From NCBI GenBank assembly GCA_010405405.1, contig MU004231.1, forward strand, positions 2,908,401 to 2,972,400: DNA of 64,000 nucleotides, in the 5' to 3' direction. Below, in pieces: positions 11,801-24,858 of the stretch. The notes below the pieces were generated by a model. It was not told the DNA's origin and did not search any database. It was given only the letters and a program-made list of their open reading frames with translations. The stretch is from Microthyrium microscopicum. Its lineage: Eukaryota > Ascomycota > Dothideomycetes > Microthyriales > Microthyriaceae. A program made the position numbers and the translations under genes. Positions within the stretch are counted from its first letter, which is position 1. The number at the start of each line of letters is the position of its first letter.

Positions 11801-14800
11801 ACTCTAAGTACTTTTTAAAGGTTTATTAACTTTACTCTTTAGAATATTTTAAATAACTACGTTTCTATATACTTAGATAACGTCTTAATTTTTAGCTTAA
11901 GTACTAGGAAGTAATATAAAGCCTATATTTATAAAGTCCTTAAGTAGCTATAAAAAGTAAGACTCTACTTTAATATCTAGAAGTATAAATTTATAATTAC
12001 TTAGATAATATATCTAAGCTATATTATTAAGGCTAAATAAAGAATCTTAATAAACCTAGCTAAAGTTAAAGTAATCTAAGAATAAGAAACTCTTAAGAAT
12101 ATTTATAGAGTTTAAGCTTTCTTTAGCTTTACTAATTTCTATTATAAGTTTATACTAAACTTTTAAATAATTATAAAACCTCTTATTTAACTTATTTAGA
12201 AGAACGTTCTCTTTTTATTTAAAGATTTAAAGAAAGCTATATTTAAGAAGCTAAAATAGCTCTTTACTATTAACTAAATGCTAGTCTTATTTAACTATAA
12301 TAAAGAGACTTTTATCTATATTAACTTTTTTAGTTACTCTTTAGGAACTATATTAGTATAAAAAAATAAGATAGATAAGTTTTAACTAGTAGCCTATTTC
12401 TCTAAAAAGTATAACTCTACTTAAAGTAACTACTTAATTTATAATAAAGAGATACTTATAATTATATTTATTTTAAAAGAATAAAACTTAAAGCTATAAG
12501 TAGTAAAAAAGTTTAAAGTAATATCTAATTATAAAAACCTAAAGTATTTTATAAAACTATAAAAGTTTATAGAAAGATACGTCTAATAATTTATTAAATT
12601 TATAAAGTATAATATAATAATTAAGTACTAACTAGGCCTATAGAATAGCATAATAGATAGTCTCTCTTATTATAAATAAGATATACCTTAAAATATAGCT
12701 AATAAAAAGATCTAGGCTAAAACTTTTTAACTACTTTATACTTAAGAAGATTAATTACTTAAACTACTATAAGCCTTACTTATTTATATTACTATCTTTC
12801 TTATAGTAGTTAAAAATAAATTAGTAGAGACTCTACTAGTTAATAAAGCTTTAATCTCTAGCTTATTACTACTAATACTAAACGTTCTTAAACTATTAGT
12901 AACCTAATAGAATAAGATAGTATAGGCTAATAATACTTATTAAGTAGCCTATTAAATAATTAAAGCTAATAAATAGAAGTTTCCTCTATTAATTATAGGT
13001 ATTAAAATCTCTATCCCTAACTACTTAATTAATAGTAAGAATTACCTTTACTAAAGAGAATAACTATAGATTCTAAATTTAGAATCTTTATAAATAGTAA
13101 TACTATAAGTAGCTTATACGTCCTTAACTTAAAACTATTCTAACTATAAAAAAACTTACTAAGCTTTATAGCTATACTTCTTCTAGTCTAGAATTATAGC
13201 TAATATAAGGCGTTTTATAAGAAATTATAGTATATATAGCTAATTAAAGATTAGTTATAAGTAGAAAAGAGGCTTTCTAAAGCCTTTATTTATCTTAAAC
13301 TAATAATAGTAAGAACTATTTATAGATTTTATAATAAACCTTTCTTTATTAAATAGATATATAATTTTAATAGTTATTACTAATTAACTAAGTAAAAGAG
13401 TAATTCTAATTTTCTTTACTTAAAAAGAAGCTAAAGATATTATAGCTATTTTTTTATAATATATTTATTCTTTTTATAGTATTTCTAACGTAATTATCTA
13501 TAATTATAACTTAATATTTATAAGAGACTTTTAGATAAAGTTCTATATACTATTATAAATAGAGCTATAGTTATTAACTATATTTTATCCCTAAATAAAT
13601 AGCTCTATAGAATAGTAAAACTTAGATATTAAAACTAAAATATAAATATATATAAATTATATATAATTAAACTAGTTCTTATTAATATTAATACTTTAAC
13701 TTATACTTAACTTATAATACTTATTTATAATAAAATTCTTACCCTTTTTTTTATTCTATAACTTTAAAAACTTTACCTTCTTAAACTTCCTTAAGTAAGC
13801 TCCTTTATCTAAATAGAAAGATACTCTAAAAGAGAGAAAAAAAGAAGCTACTTATATAATTTTAAAAGCTATAAAATAGGCTTAAGATACTATAACTTTT
13901 ACTTAAGAAAAGATATAAGAATAAGCTAACTAAATAAGGATCTAAATACTTAAGTATAAAGTTAACGATTAGGTTTAACTAGACCTAAAGAATACTAAGA
14001 CTAAATAAGTAAAAAAGAAGTTTAATTATTATTACTCTAAGTTCTAAGTTATAAAGGTAGTAAGCTTATATATAATTATACTAAATACGCTATAAAGAAC
14101 TAAGAAATTTTATATTAACCTACTTAGACTAGTAATAAATAACTTATTTTTAAGTTAAGATACTAATAATTCTTATTTACTACTAATCTTAGTTAAGGAC
14201 TTAAATAAAAAGAAATAAGAGAAGTAGCTAATAAAAGAGATTATAGCTAAAAAATATAAGAAGATAATAAAAAGTAAACTTTATATAGTCTATATTATTA
14301 AATAGATAGGTTATTTAAATATAATAAAAGAATTAATTAATTTTATTAAATAGTTAAAAGCTTATATAAAGTAAATAAAAAAAATAAAGTATATATAAGA
14401 TAATTATAAAAAATTAATACTAAACTAGTTTATTTTTTAAGTATAACTAAGATTAAAAACTAATCCTCTTATTATAATAATTAACTTTATAGAGATATAA
14501 TTAAAAGTACTATTTATAACCTATATATAGAAATACTTTTCTTTTATCTATATTAAGATCTTCTTTTTTACTAAATAAAATTAGAAAATTATAAAAATAT
14601 AAGAAAACTAAAGAAATAAGATATACTTAATAAACCTTTACTATTAAGAAAAAAAAACTTAAGTAATACTTTAAAGTATAAGAAGACTAAAGTAAATAGT
14701 TAATAATAAAGAATTCTTATTCTTCTTAGTAACCTTCTTTTTATTATTATAAGGATACTTCTTACCTAAGCTAATATTATTATTATAGATATAGTTTAAA

Positions 14801-15591
14801 TATATATTATTATAAAATCTTAGAAGCTAAATATAACTAATATACTATAGCTAATTCTTAGAATTAGAATAGCTAACATAGTAAGTATAATACTACTTCT
14901 TATAAACCTTAGTTTTCTTAAGTTATAAAATACTTATATAATAAATACCTAAGGCCTTAAAATAACTAACTTAGCTACTAGTTAACTAAATTATAATAAG
15001 AGTACCTTAATAAATTATAATACTATAAATATTAGGCTATAAACTATTAGTAAACCTCTTAAAGAAGGCGTTTAATAAGTTAAAATAGTTATTAAAAGAA
15101 TTAAAAAGATAGTTAGCTATAGTATAAATAGCTTTACTCTATAAATACGTTAGTATAAACTAAGAAAAATAAAAGAAATATATATAGTTTAGTTAATATA
15201 AAGTACCTTAAATAAAGCATAGTTTTATAAATCGTAGTAGTTAATAACTATATATACCTTCTTATAAATAAAAGTAATTAGTAGATAAGGACTTAGGTTA
15301 TAAATAATATTATTCTAGTAATAAAGTAAGACTTAGGCAAGAATACAAAAGCCCTTATTTATATCGTTCTAGCAAGCCTTACGTATAGCTACTACCTTAT
15401 ATATAGTAAGTAGATAAGGTTAAGGAGTATTATAGTTAGTAATATATATATAAGAAGGAGTAATAGCAATAAGGATATAACTATTAAAGCTAATAGTATT
15501 ATTAAAAGTATTAATAATTAAGGTAGCTATCTCTATATAATTAGTAAGGCTATAGCTATTATAACAAATAACTTACCTAATTAATTAATAG

Positions 15592-15627
15592 ATTAATTAA
15601 TTAATTAATTAATTAATTAATTAATTA
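15592..15627. repeat. ATTA tetranucleotide microsatellite
   Basis: About nine units of ATTA inside the non-coding 3' part of the Gypsy fossil; an interrupted shorter run of the same motif lies just upstream at 15579-15590. Likely arose after the region became AT-rich. Confidence 0.85.
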
Positions 15628-16138
15628 GGCAAGGAAGAAGAAACTTAATAAGGACTAATTAGAAGAAAAGAAGCTTATTTAAAGTATAATAAAAGAAGAA
15701 TAGTTAACTCTATAAAATAATATTACTTTATATCCTCTAAATATATAGGTAGAAGCATAATAACTTAACTATAGTTATGTTCTTCTAATTTTATCTCTTA
15801 ATATTATAATAGAGCTCTAACTAAGTATAAATAAGATAACCTACTAATTAAGCAACCTTTATAAGATTATAACTAAAAAAAAAAAATATTATACGTTAAG
15901 AAAGAGGCCTTATACTTAGAATTTAGTCTAAAATAGGCAAAATACTAATATAAAACTAATAGTTAATAACCTAAGCTTTATATTTTATACCTAAAAGTAA
16001 ATATATAGATCTATGTGTTATAAATAGAAGCTCTATTATAAACTATAAGAATAGTAAGCATTAGACATAGCTAGATAAGATTAGGATCTTATAATTAACT
16101 TAGTATTTTAGCTAGAATTTTTTAAACAAGGAGGGTAA

Positions 16139-16300
16139 TATTAGGGGTTAAACCCCCTAAAGCTATACTTATTTAGGCTACTCCTATTATATATAAACAC
16201 CTTAATTAAAGAGTCTCTTAACTCTTCTTTCTCTCTAAGTTACCTTCCTATTTAGTAGGCTCACAATATAACTTATCTCTTTATTATCTAACCTATAATA
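16139..16300 (+). repeat. Right LTR
   Basis: 162 bases, same ends as the left copy, followed by TAGAG. A purine tract (about 16125-16137) lies immediately before it. Confidence 0.9.
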
Positions 16301-17896
16301 TAGAGGAAGATCTAACGCGCGTAAACTTAATTACTTTTAATACTTATTCTATAATACATACTATTATAAATATTCTTAATAAATATTTTTAATAAGTATT
16401 TAAAAAGTACGTAATAATACTTTATAATTCCTATAGTCTTTAACTATTAATAGGTAATATTTTAAATAAAATTAGACTATTAAAAGCTATTCTATTATAA
16501 ATTACTAAAATAGCTATTTAGTTTAGAATAAAGTTATTATACTTTAAATAACTTTACAAGTTTTAGCTTAATAAGCTTTAAAGGACCTACGGCCTAAGTT
16601 TATTAGTAATTACTTATTAGGGATTATAATTTAGGGTTATATAATTAATAAAGAGAAGTAAATTAGCCTTTAAAGCTTTTACTTACTCTACTTAAGTTCT
16701 TAGAGATACTTACACAGCTTAAGCTAAAAATAAGCCTATTTTTAATACTTTAAAAGACCCTACTAAGTTCTAGCAAGACGTTAAATTCCTTTATTATATC
16801 CTAGAGCCTATTTATATTACTTAAAAGAACTTAGAGGAATTAAAATATTATTTAGGAAGGACAATAAAGAGTTAGTCTAGAGTTAGATCTTACTAGTTAA
16901 ATATTACTAAAGAATATCTTAAAATTAAGAGAATTTATAGTATTTAGTAAGATCTTCTTTATCTTCTTAATAAATAATAATATTAGTAAATTACTATTAA
17001 TAACTAACTAGCCTACGCCCTTAATCCTACTATTATTAAATATAATTAACCTCTTATAATAATATAGTATAATACTATAATTAAAGCTATCTATAGATAA
17101 TTTAAAGCCTATACTTTTACTAGCAAAATTAATAAAGCAAAAGCTAAGAAAGAAATCTTTAAAATATTCCTTAAATTTAGGGCCTTTAGAAGATAAAAGG
17201 GCGTATTTTTAACCTCTTAGGATAAAAGAGAAGCTTAGACTTATTAATTACTACTTTACTTCTAGGAATATCTTTAAATAGTAATTCCTAGACTTATTAA
17301 CATTACTATTAAACTATTTAAAACTATAGCTAACTTAGTACTATTAGAGAGAGCCTTTTTAGCGCTAAATTAGGTTTAGAATTCTTACTATATATAACTA
17401 TTATATACTTATATAAATATGCTTATTTTTAGCTATATAAATAGAAAGAAGCTTAATTAACTTATAATATAGTTAAGGGCCTATTATATTAGTAGTTTAC
17501 TATTTAAACCTTATTACTAGTATAATATAGATTATCTAGAAGAAGACGCATTAAATAAGCTACTTTTTAAGCGTTAGTAATCTAATTTAATAGAGGAAGA
17601 GCTTAGTAAAGTTAATAAAATAGTAAATAAGCTTATAATTAAAGATGCTATAATAAGGAAGGAATTAACTTAGGTAGTAATAAATATAGCTATAAATTAT
17701 ATACTAGATAGCTAAATAAGTATATAGGGGTCTAAGAGGGATCTTAATATTTAAAATAATACTAAAAACATTGTATTTAGTTAAGTAATTGCAAAGTTGT
17801 AATGGCATTCTAATATTGGTGTTTTTAGTGAAGTAGGATGCTGGATGCTGATTGGATAATTAGTGTCTTGGCGGTATAACGGTACACCACTTACGC

Positions 17897-18575
17897 GAGG
17901 GCTGCATCTCTACTCTATCTACCTCTCTTTGGAACAGGCGTGTCAGTTGCCCCTGTTTCCAAATGCAAACTTGGAAGCATTGCCACGCATACATTGCATG
18001 TTCACTTCCAGACCCTTTTCTGCCTTGCGAGGCTTGGAGCAGTGGTTCTGACGGCTCAAGGATTACTTCGTGTGGCTACGTCTACCTTCCATAATATCCA
18101 TGTTGTTGATTAGGATCCTGCTAGTGGATGTACATCATTTTGAAAACTGGGCTTCAGATTGACTAGATCTATTCTTCAGTACCTGGCTCCAGGATATGCT
18201 TCATAGCTTTCGAAACTATATCTTTCTTATTATGCATAGTAGAGGCGCTGATCATCGGTTTTCGTAGCGCCCGCTTCACTATTGTGCAAAAGGCTCAACT
18301 ACACTTTGAATGGCCTTGCCAGCCCGTATGTCAGAAGATATACATGCTTCGAAACTGATGGCCGATTACTATAACAGACATTGTTGTCTCCTCACGAACG
18401 CAATTGCTGACATATTCGAAAAGCCACAAAACTTCTGCCTCAGCCTGACGAGCAGAGTCATTATCCTCGCGTTAGGCTGAGCCATATCAAGGACTTGCCT
18501 CACGAGTCCAATTTGTCGGTTCCCACGGTTTGAAACATTTCATCTTTTCACTTTTCGATTCCCAAACTTGACAAG
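17897..18575. other. Region between transposon nest and ankyrin-like gene
   Basis: About 680 bases of normal base composition. It starts directly after the hAT target duplication and ends at the ankyrin-like start codon. Small open frames show no family likeness. It presumably carries the promoter of the downstream gene. Confidence 0.45.
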
Positions 18576-21500
18576 ATGCGTAACAACGAACGAATTGCCG
18601 AGTTGCTCATCACTCGAAATGTCGCTCGTTATGCAAAGCCGAGTCCATTAGCCAGACCCTCTCCATTTAATTTCGCAGAGCCAGCTGACCGCGAAGCTGC
18701 GCAACGAAAACTTCAGCAACGGAGAAAGGGTAGTAAGGAGGATCCGCAAAAGGGTTTTAGGGCGAAAGCTGGCCTCAGAAAACAAGCCAAAATTGATAAG
18801 CTCAACACGACTTTTACACTGAATGAACGTCGAGATGCTTTTGACGAGCTCTTGCAAAATCAAGAGCCAGTTGGCATTGCACAAGCAGTTATGGATTTTC
18901 ACCCTGAAGAGCCATACGATGTCAATATTCGACAGGAATTGAAGCCGAAAGGATCTATCCTTAGTCGTGAGAGAGTTACCGAATCCACAATCACTCCTAG
19001 CCGTTGGCTTCAGGTTGCCACTGAACAGGGTCAACGCGATTATGTCCAGCTTCTTGCAAGTCGAAATCCTAAGCAAAACAACCTGGACGAATCGCTCAAA
19101 ATCGCCATTCGAAGAAACTTCATACAAATCATCGAGGATTTACTTCGATATAATGCCAATCCTAATGCCTGTCATGACGACTTCCAGCGTCTCGTGGGAT
19201 CCGAGAATACGACAATGATGAGCCTACTGCTGAGGTCTATTCATAAACTTGAACAAAGTGAGCTGAATAAGGCTCTAATTGTAGCAGTCAGAACCCAATC
19301 TCTCGAAGTGGTCAAACGCTTGCTCGCATTTGGTGCCGATGTCAACAGTTCATCGGGTCAGGTATTTACCATCACCGTTGAACTTCGCGATTGTCGATTA
19401 CTTACCCTTTTGGTTTCAACGCCTGGAGATCTTAGAGCGCAATCTTTGCGAAGTGCTGTTCAGCATGTCTGTACTGGAGCCAACTTTGCACCTGGGGTCC
19501 GGCATGATATTCTGGAAATTCTGCTAGCTGCCGGAGCAACTATTCCTTCTGACATCTCTCAGCCTTTCTTGAATATGTCAGTAGTTGATAATGACATTGA
19601 CGTTGTCTCTCTGCTTGTACACTACAAGCAGATTCCATCTAATTATGCTACTAGAGCATTGAGTCAACTGCCGAAAAACCTGACCGAGGACGAGGCTCTT
19701 GCCATGTCGAATGGTCTTTTCAAAGCCCAAGCTGAAGCAGTATTATTAGGCTCAATACTTGCTTGGGTAACTGAAAAGAGCTATACTCGGATGATCGCAC
19801 GGTTTGTAGAGCTTGGAGTTTCACTCGATTATAAAGATGCACAGGCAGTCTGCTTTGCGCTTCGTCGACAAGACCTCCGGTTACTCAATCAGCTCCTGAA
19901 TGGCAACGGCAGGTCAGGTACTAGCACGCGCACGCCATCTGTTCTTGCCAAAGCGCTAAAACCGGCGCTCGAAATTAACAATAAAGCTACACGACATCAA
20001 GCAGTGAGCTTGCTTCTACAAAAAGGTGTCTCGGGGCCGGACTTGGACCGGGCATTACTGGACGTAGTCAGTAGGCCAGACATTTGTGATCTTGATCTGA
20101 TCCACGCTTTATTGGCCGGAGGCGCGCAATTGTCACCAGGCAATGGAATTGGAAGCTGCATTCTAGTTGCAGCCAGGGATAGCAATCTGGCGGCTCTAGA
20201 TCTGCTCTCGGCTCCTGACTGGAGTCCATCATATCACGACTTGACGACTGCTGTCTCATTGGTCTTCGATTCGAGAAGCAAATCAGCCCATTCTGAGGTT
20301 GTTAGATCAATGTCAAGGCTCCTACAACGAGGTGCCGACTGCAACAGTGATACTGTGTCCCAGACACTGGTCAAAGCAATTGAAAGCGCTGATGACAACG
20401 AAAGCCTCGAAATTGCCCAGCTGCTCCTGAGTTCGGGTGCAAATGTCAACTACAATTATGGGCAGGCTATTGAAGCAGCTTTGAAGCTGAACAGACACAA
20501 TGTTCTTGAAAGCATCTGCTTGACCGATCGAATCTCTCAGGTCTCTTTCTCTACCAACCTTCAACTGGCCATTTTTGTCTCTAGGGAAAACCCATCCAAG
20601 GCTAGAACCCTACTTAACCGATGCCAAACCTTCAAAGATGTCATTAGCAAGGCATTAGTAGATGAGGTGGCTAGCACACAGTTCGGTGGGCAAGATGGGA
20701 TTGTCGACCTTCTCTTGAGTAATGGCGCAGATGTGAACTATCACGATGGTGCCATATTCACAAAGGTAGCCGCCATAGAAACGCCAGCCAAATCCATAGC
20801 GCGACTTGATCTTTTTCTAGGCAAGAATCCGCAGCAAATAGCACTGGGTACTGCTTTCAATACAGCTAGGAGACTTCAGTTCCCGCTAGGTCATCGTTTG
20901 ACCTACTTCAAGTTGATTCTTGAAGCTGGATACAAAGGGCCTAGCATCCATCCGGCACTGATCGAAGTCATAAATGTTGACAAGGACGACGTCGGCATTC
21001 CGAGCCTTTTACTCCTACATGGAGCATCTGTTAATCATGACAATGGCACAGCACTGTCTTTAGCAGCAGAATCGGGAAATGCCCGGTTACTAAACACACT
21101 CTTGGCACACGGGCCTGAGAAGACTTCCGCCGAAAGAGCATTGATATCATCTTGTCTTGTGAATATGGCTGTGGATCGCAGAATCGATATATTCAAGTGT
21201 TTGTTAAAGTCTCGCGTCATATCGCCGCAATGTGTCACTCATGCCTTGACACATGTTGTAGTGCACGGCACCACGGATCAGACCCTTCTGAAGCTTCTCA
21301 CGGATCATGGTGGATTGCTTGAAGTTGAAGCACTGCTGGCGCTTATTGGCAGAGAAGATGTTGCGACTACACAGTCACTGTTCAAATCTCAGACTCCGAG
21401 TCGAGAAATCCGATCACAGGCTTTTCATGCGTGCTTAACTTTAGATAGGACAGTCCGCCTAGCATTTGCTGCGTTATTTCTTCCTATAGAGGTCGATACT

Positions 21501-23722
21501 ATAGTATGGACACCTGGTCTTCATATATCAATCCAAGATCACGACCATGATCTTCTCACCATGCTTCTGGAGAACAGAAGGAATGGAGAGTTTCAGGTTG
21601 GAGAGGCTCTGACCATGGCAGCTACAACTCTCGATCCCACCACTGTTGGTATCTTGCTCAGTAACGGAACAAATGACGGGCAGAGGAATACAGCTTTTCG
21701 GAGTATGCTCCTATCAGAGAGAATGCACCACTCTACAGAGTCGAGACAGGTAAGTGAGCTTATGACCATGCCAATAACCAAGTCCTTTTAACACTAATAA
21801 CAGGCTGCCACATTACTTCTCGATCAAGGAATTGATCAGAGCCTCAAAGATCAAGCACTCGTTCAAAGCCTGCAATTCTACCGTGTGATTTCATCCGACT
21901 TCTACAAAACATTGATCGCGCGTGGAGGCGACGTTAATACGAGATCCTGCCTCTGTTTTTACCTTGCCAGTCAATTTGATAATAGCGAGGTTTTTCGGCA
22001 TTTGTTGGACCACGGCCCTGACTATGACACAGTGGTAGAAATTCTTGTAGGGAACTTCCCTCAGCAATTTGGAGATCGTCTTGTCGAACATCTCTTCCTT
22101 ACGTTAGAACACAATAGCTATCGTAGTAAGCACTTGAAAGTCGAGATCGTATTTGAAGCTATGCGCCGGTTCCCAAACGGCAAAGGCTTGCTTCGATTGC
22201 TCTTGGAGCATGGTTATCCGGCTGGAGACACTATAATCGCCAAAGGTGGACATAATGTAAACAGTGAAGCTGTGACACCTCTTATCTGGGCACTTGCGCA
22301 GCCTGATAAGTTCATAAGCGACACTGTAATACTTGCCCTACTCGAAGAAGGGGAAAAGGGTAAGTGCAAAGTTCCTTCAGTTGTCATCAGCAATCCTGCA
22401 TCATCCTAAGAAAGCGCTGACATTCCCAAGCACACCCAAGTTTCTCGACAACACAGTCAGGCATCACGGCCGTCAGCCTTGCAGCTCAGTTCAGTAGACA
22501 TGACGTGATAGACAGGCTTCTTGAGCTCAAAGTTGATACATCTGCCAAAGATAGCCTTGAGAAATCGCCCCTCTACTACGCCGCTGCTAACAACGACGTA
22601 ATGGCGGTTCACCTGCTCTCTGACAGAGCGCAGGCGAACGATGGGAGCCTTCACGAAGCTGCTCGCCACTCTGAGTGGAAATTGCTGGCAATGCTAATGG
22701 AAAGGCACGATCCGGACTTTCCCTCTGATCTCCATGGTGGTAGAACCGCTCTTGGAGAGTTGTGCTTCAGAAGCACCGTTGTCAACGGAGCTCAAGAATC
22801 ACAAGCCTATAAAGCCATGGAACTGCTTCTAAACAGACCCGTAGATCTTGGCCTCAGAAATGAGGGAAGAACTATTCTGCATCTTGCTCTTGAGAATATT
22901 CAGCCGGTCGTTGTGCTGAAAACGTTGTTACGGTTTCCGCAGATTTATGAGGACATTCGAGGAGATTCAGATAAGTTTACATTTGAAGACTCTCGAGGTA
23001 TAACCATGTCTCCTGATCGTTATGTCAGCGAATGCTGCAAGCACGACGAAAATGTGAAGCACAAGCTCAAAGAAATGCTCAGCAAGAAGTCATGCAAGGA
23101 GAAATGGTTCAAGTTGAAAGGCCAGCAGCTACCGGATTGCGTAGGACTGCCCCCAGGCTTGAAAGAAGAGCACGATCAGCAGGACCTTGCCGACCAAGTT
23201 GAACTTCGTGCGATTGACAGACGTCGTATGAGTGCGAGGGCTGACATCGATATTGAGCGAAGAACCAATAACTTCAGATTGGAAGAGAGCAAACGGCAGA
23301 CGGCACAAACCCTGGAAAATACCCAAAGAATTCACAGCCAACAGCTCGAAAATGACAACGCTCGTGCAATACAAGATCGGCAGAACGCCAAAGCTCAGAG
23401 GTCTGACGAAAGGTCACATCGTCAGAGTATGGCACAGATCGAGTACAATTCTCGAAATTCTATACTGCAGTTAGAGTATTCTTCACAACAACAGAAGGAA
23501 AACTCTCGTCTTTCTGCAATGGGTCGGGAGCAGGCATTGCGAAGTAAAATGCTTTCTATTGAGCAAGATGCCGAGTCTAGTAGCCATAGACGTGCAATCG
23601 AGAGGTATAATCGACAGGACGCAAGTGCCAGAACCATTGCTGCAGAGCAGAGATCACTGTTGCAGGCAGCAAGGGCGGCAAATGTCAACCCACCGCAGCT
23701 GGCGATAGAGCATCCAGACTGA
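18576..23722 (+). CDS. Giant ankyrin-like repeat protein with C-terminal coiled coil
   Basis: Exons 18576-21749, 21804-22359 and 22461-23722 join in phase to 1663 residues. The basic N-terminus (residues 1-75) is followed by about 1,250 residues of helical repeats. Many carry ankyrin-style turns such as LLAFGADVN (about 245), LLSSGANVN, LLSNGADVNYHDG, LLLHGASVNHDNG and SGNARLLNTLL, spaced 30-70 residues apart; several units are degenerate. From about residue 1493 to the end the chain is a charged, Gln/Arg/Glu-rich coiled coil. I see no NACHT, NB-ARC, kinase, lipase or membrane segment, so no catalytic role can be named. Ankyrin arrays bind proteins; the coil may multimerise. It lies 680 bases from the transposon nest and 1.1 kb upstream of a HET gene in the same orientation. 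The start is the first in-frame ATG after a stop. Confidence 0.85.
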
Positions 23723-24858
23723 CGCTGGAATGTGGTGCTTGATGGTGACGGATCTGTCAACAACGTACATTAGTATTTTTCGTATTTCAGAAGCGCAGCT
23801 GTATGAAGCGGTAATCGTCATCTTATCCACCTGCACACTTACCTTAGCACTTCACTCCGTGGTTAATTACATTCAGATCTGTTTTTTGAATGATGACGCA
23901 CAAATTAAACATCTCGCATTCATGTTGAACAGCTTAATCGGCCTCAAAACGCTTTGGTGTAGCAACTGAAACTGATCACATTCCTATGGTCTCGTTTGAC
24001 GGCTCGTGCTGAACTGATTGGGGTAATTGCCCAAGCATACTCTCTCCAGTTTCTTTGGGACTCAGCTTCGAAATCTGCGCAGTTCAATTTAATGGGAGGC
24101 ATTGTATGGCAATAAATGTGGTTCGAAACAGAAGAAGGCAGAACTGGCGTGACTGGGTTGATACTGCCCCCTATTTCTGAGTCTAAGCCTAAACGAGAGC
24201 AACAAACCGCTGACTCGCGTTGGTCCACAGTTGAAGACCTCTCGACTCGAGTCTTCACATCCTTTTCAGTCCATCTCGACTTTTTCTAATAGCGACTGTG
24301 CTGTGGTTCCACCTCCGACTTCGGCCCATCGAAGAGTGAGGCGACTATCTACAGATATCGTTGGCTTCTGGTACAGGGAAGAAGATCCATAATGAGGCTT
24401 GGCTCCACCGCTCTCTATTCTGTCAATCAAAGCTATTGGGTACTCATCAGAGGTGCAGGTATAAGGTACAAAGGTATTACAGGATTGCATTTGTCATTTG
24501 ACATCATCACAGCTCTGAAGCCACCGTCGCAGTAAATCAAATGTTCTACGAACTGTCCGATGACACTCCAACTTGTTGTGATTTAGAAAGGCTTTCCGCG
24601 GCTTGAGGGAAGCCTTTTAAGTATTAGGCTGGGGCTTATTGAATATCGGATATGTTGCAGAATGCCTTGCGTGCCATGTAGTCTGCGAACCATGCAAAGG
24701 CAGACTCGCATATCCCACCTCGCGTATTGATTCTGGACCTCTAACCTCAGCCTGATCATGATAATGATCTTATCAACTCTACCCTTCAACTTGATCATCT
24801 ACATACCTTAATCAAAATACCCAGATCATGCAAGTCGTAATGCCTCGAAGCAGAAGAA
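23723..24858. other. Intergenic between ankyrin-like and HET genes
   Basis: 1.1 kb with two short minus-strand open frames (24258-23944, 104 codons; 24490-24266, 74 codons). Neither resembles a family I know, and I could not join them by convincing splice sites. Most likely 3' flank plus the HET promoter. Confidence 0.4.

Larger units (their letters stand above)
8722..16300 (+). mobile_element. Ty3/Gypsy chromovirus (LTR retrotransposon) fossil
   Basis: Fossil of 7579 bases with 162-base direct terminal repeats (8722-8883, 16139-16300) and a 5-base target duplication TAGAG on both sides (8717-8721, 16301-16305). Parts in order on the plus strand: gag region about 8.99-10.8 kb, protease/reverse transcriptase about 10.8-12.2 kb (core near 11.5-11.9 kb), RNase H about 12.29-12.5 kb, integrase about 12.9-13.8 kb, a C-terminal chromodomain about 14.28-14.4 kb, then 1.7 kb without a recognisable domain, and a purine tract just before the right repeat. 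The order (integrase last) and chromodomain place it among chromoviruses. It is broken throughout, with dozens of stops of RIP type. The two repeats differ at about one position in ten, all transitions, so RIP and not age dominates the divergence; an age estimate from them would be too old. Confidence 0.9.
5900..17888 (+). mobile_element. hAT DNA transposon, RIP-degraded, split by two later insertions
   Basis: An 8-base direct repeat ACTTACGC stands at 5892-5899 and 17889-17896. Inside it the ends read GGTATAC and, inverted, GGTGTAC, with related subterminal GTATACCGCC and TTATACCGCC boxes, as for a hAT element. Taking out the two inner insertions leaves about 2.6 kb, a normal hAT length. The degraded translation at about 17285-17460 (+ strand) still shows the hAT C-terminal dimerisation signature around LERAFLALN and a following YINRKKLN. 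The left body (7868-8721) should hold the N-terminal half; I cannot read domains there with confidence. The frame carries very many stops of the kind C-to-T change produces. The outer 100 bases on each side are visibly less decayed. Confidence 0.75.

Noticed and set aside
5900-17888. 12 kb AT-rich block as centromere or mitochondrial insert
   Set aside because: Paired terminal repeats, target duplications and readable transposase and pol remnants explain it; all differences between paired repeats are transitions, as RIP gives.
23944-24490. Two minus-strand open frames as a small gene
   Set aside because: No convincing splice link between them and no recognisable family.
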